From positions 1 through 12,634 of the forward strand of contig CATXSD010000072.1 in the NCBI GenBank assembly GCA_958402075.1: 12,634 bases of DNA, written 5' to 3'. Made by a program: the position numbers and the translations under genes. Origin of the DNA: Mediterranea massiliensis. GTDB taxonomy: Bacteria; Bacteroidota; Bacteroidia; Bacteroidales; Bacteroidaceae. Shown here piece by piece: positions 12,528 through 12,634 of the stretch; the first letter of the stretch is position 1, and the number at the start of each line of letters is the position of its first letter. Under the pieces are notes generated by a model that was not told the origin of the DNA, did not search any database, and saw nothing but the letters and a program-made list of their open reading frames with translations.

Positions 12528-12634
12528 TCACTTGAAGTGCAGAACTTTCACAAGCAATATATTCTCTTTCATTTCCAGCTCTTTATATTCTTTGGGATAA
12601 TATTCCGCAACATATTCATCCGAATATTGAAGGA
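12528..12634 (-). CDS. 3' end of an unidentified convergent gene (partial)
   Basis: The - strand from the window edge is open for 34 codons and ends at a TGA at 12530-12528. The tail contains YVAEYYPKEYKELE and ends ILLVKVLHFK. Its alternating charged and aromatic residues and ordinary codons look like real protein, but it is too short to place in a family. It converges on the M16 gene with the tandem repeat in between. The beginning of the gene lies outside the window. Confidence 0.5.
   Translation of the reverse strand, partial: LQYSDEYVAEYYPKEYKELEMKENILLVKVLHFK

Overview
The window looks like a chromosomal segment from a Bacteroides-like member of the Bacteroidales. The evidence is repeated matches to the Bacteroidetes housekeeping promoter (TTTG, about 19-20 bp, then TAnnTTTG) before several genes, typical Bacteroidales protein families (insert-bearing lipoprotein cyclophilin, small M16 peptidase, secreted S9 peptidase, GntR-linked ABC operon), and GC-rich genes separated by AT-rich gaps. 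The species cannot be named from the sequence alone. There is no mobile element, integrase, phage gene or CRISPR array.

Layout. (1) 1-420: intergenic DNA with a degenerate 23-bp tandem repeat, then a strong promoter and an AGTGTA-N12-TACACT dyad over the likely start site. (2) 421-3351: a tightly overlapping + strand operon of ABC ATPase, six-helix permease, short GntR/YtrA-type repressor and an unknown membrane-anchored protein. (3) 3372-3481: a symmetrical terminator shared with a convergent initiator tRNA-fMet on the - strand. (4) 3557-8366: a TetR regulator with its own promoter and candidate operator, then fabG, an RluA-type pseudouridine synthase and a secreted S9 serine peptidase, ending at a bidirectional terminator. 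(5) 8367-8803: a 440-bp gap holding two stable hairpins, a probably decayed small exported-protein gene on the - strand, a near-consensus sigma-54 promoter on the same strand, a 12-bp dyad and a 21-bp tandem repeat. (6) 8804-10180 (-): an NtrC-family sigma-54 activator with no adjacent kinase. (7) 10270-12355 (+): a cyclophilin-type lipoprotein followed closely by an M16 zinc peptidase. (8) 12356-12634: a 22-bp tandem repeat between the M16 gene and the 3' end of a convergent unidentified gene.

How the parts may work together. The first operon resembles the YtrA-controlled ABC operons of Firmicutes, which respond to cell-envelope stress; here the repressor gene is third and the dyad sits where the repressor would block transcription. 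The most novel local signal is in region 5: an orphan sigma-54 activator gene, a -24/-12-like promoter just downstream of it on the same strand, repeats at about -86 to -132 from the predicted start, and a structured, terminator-bounded stretch that could be a small RNA or the remains of a small gene. This model is inferred from sequence only.

Three intergenic stretches carry degenerate direct repeats of 21-23 bp. Two share a GCA(G/T)TGCTT core.
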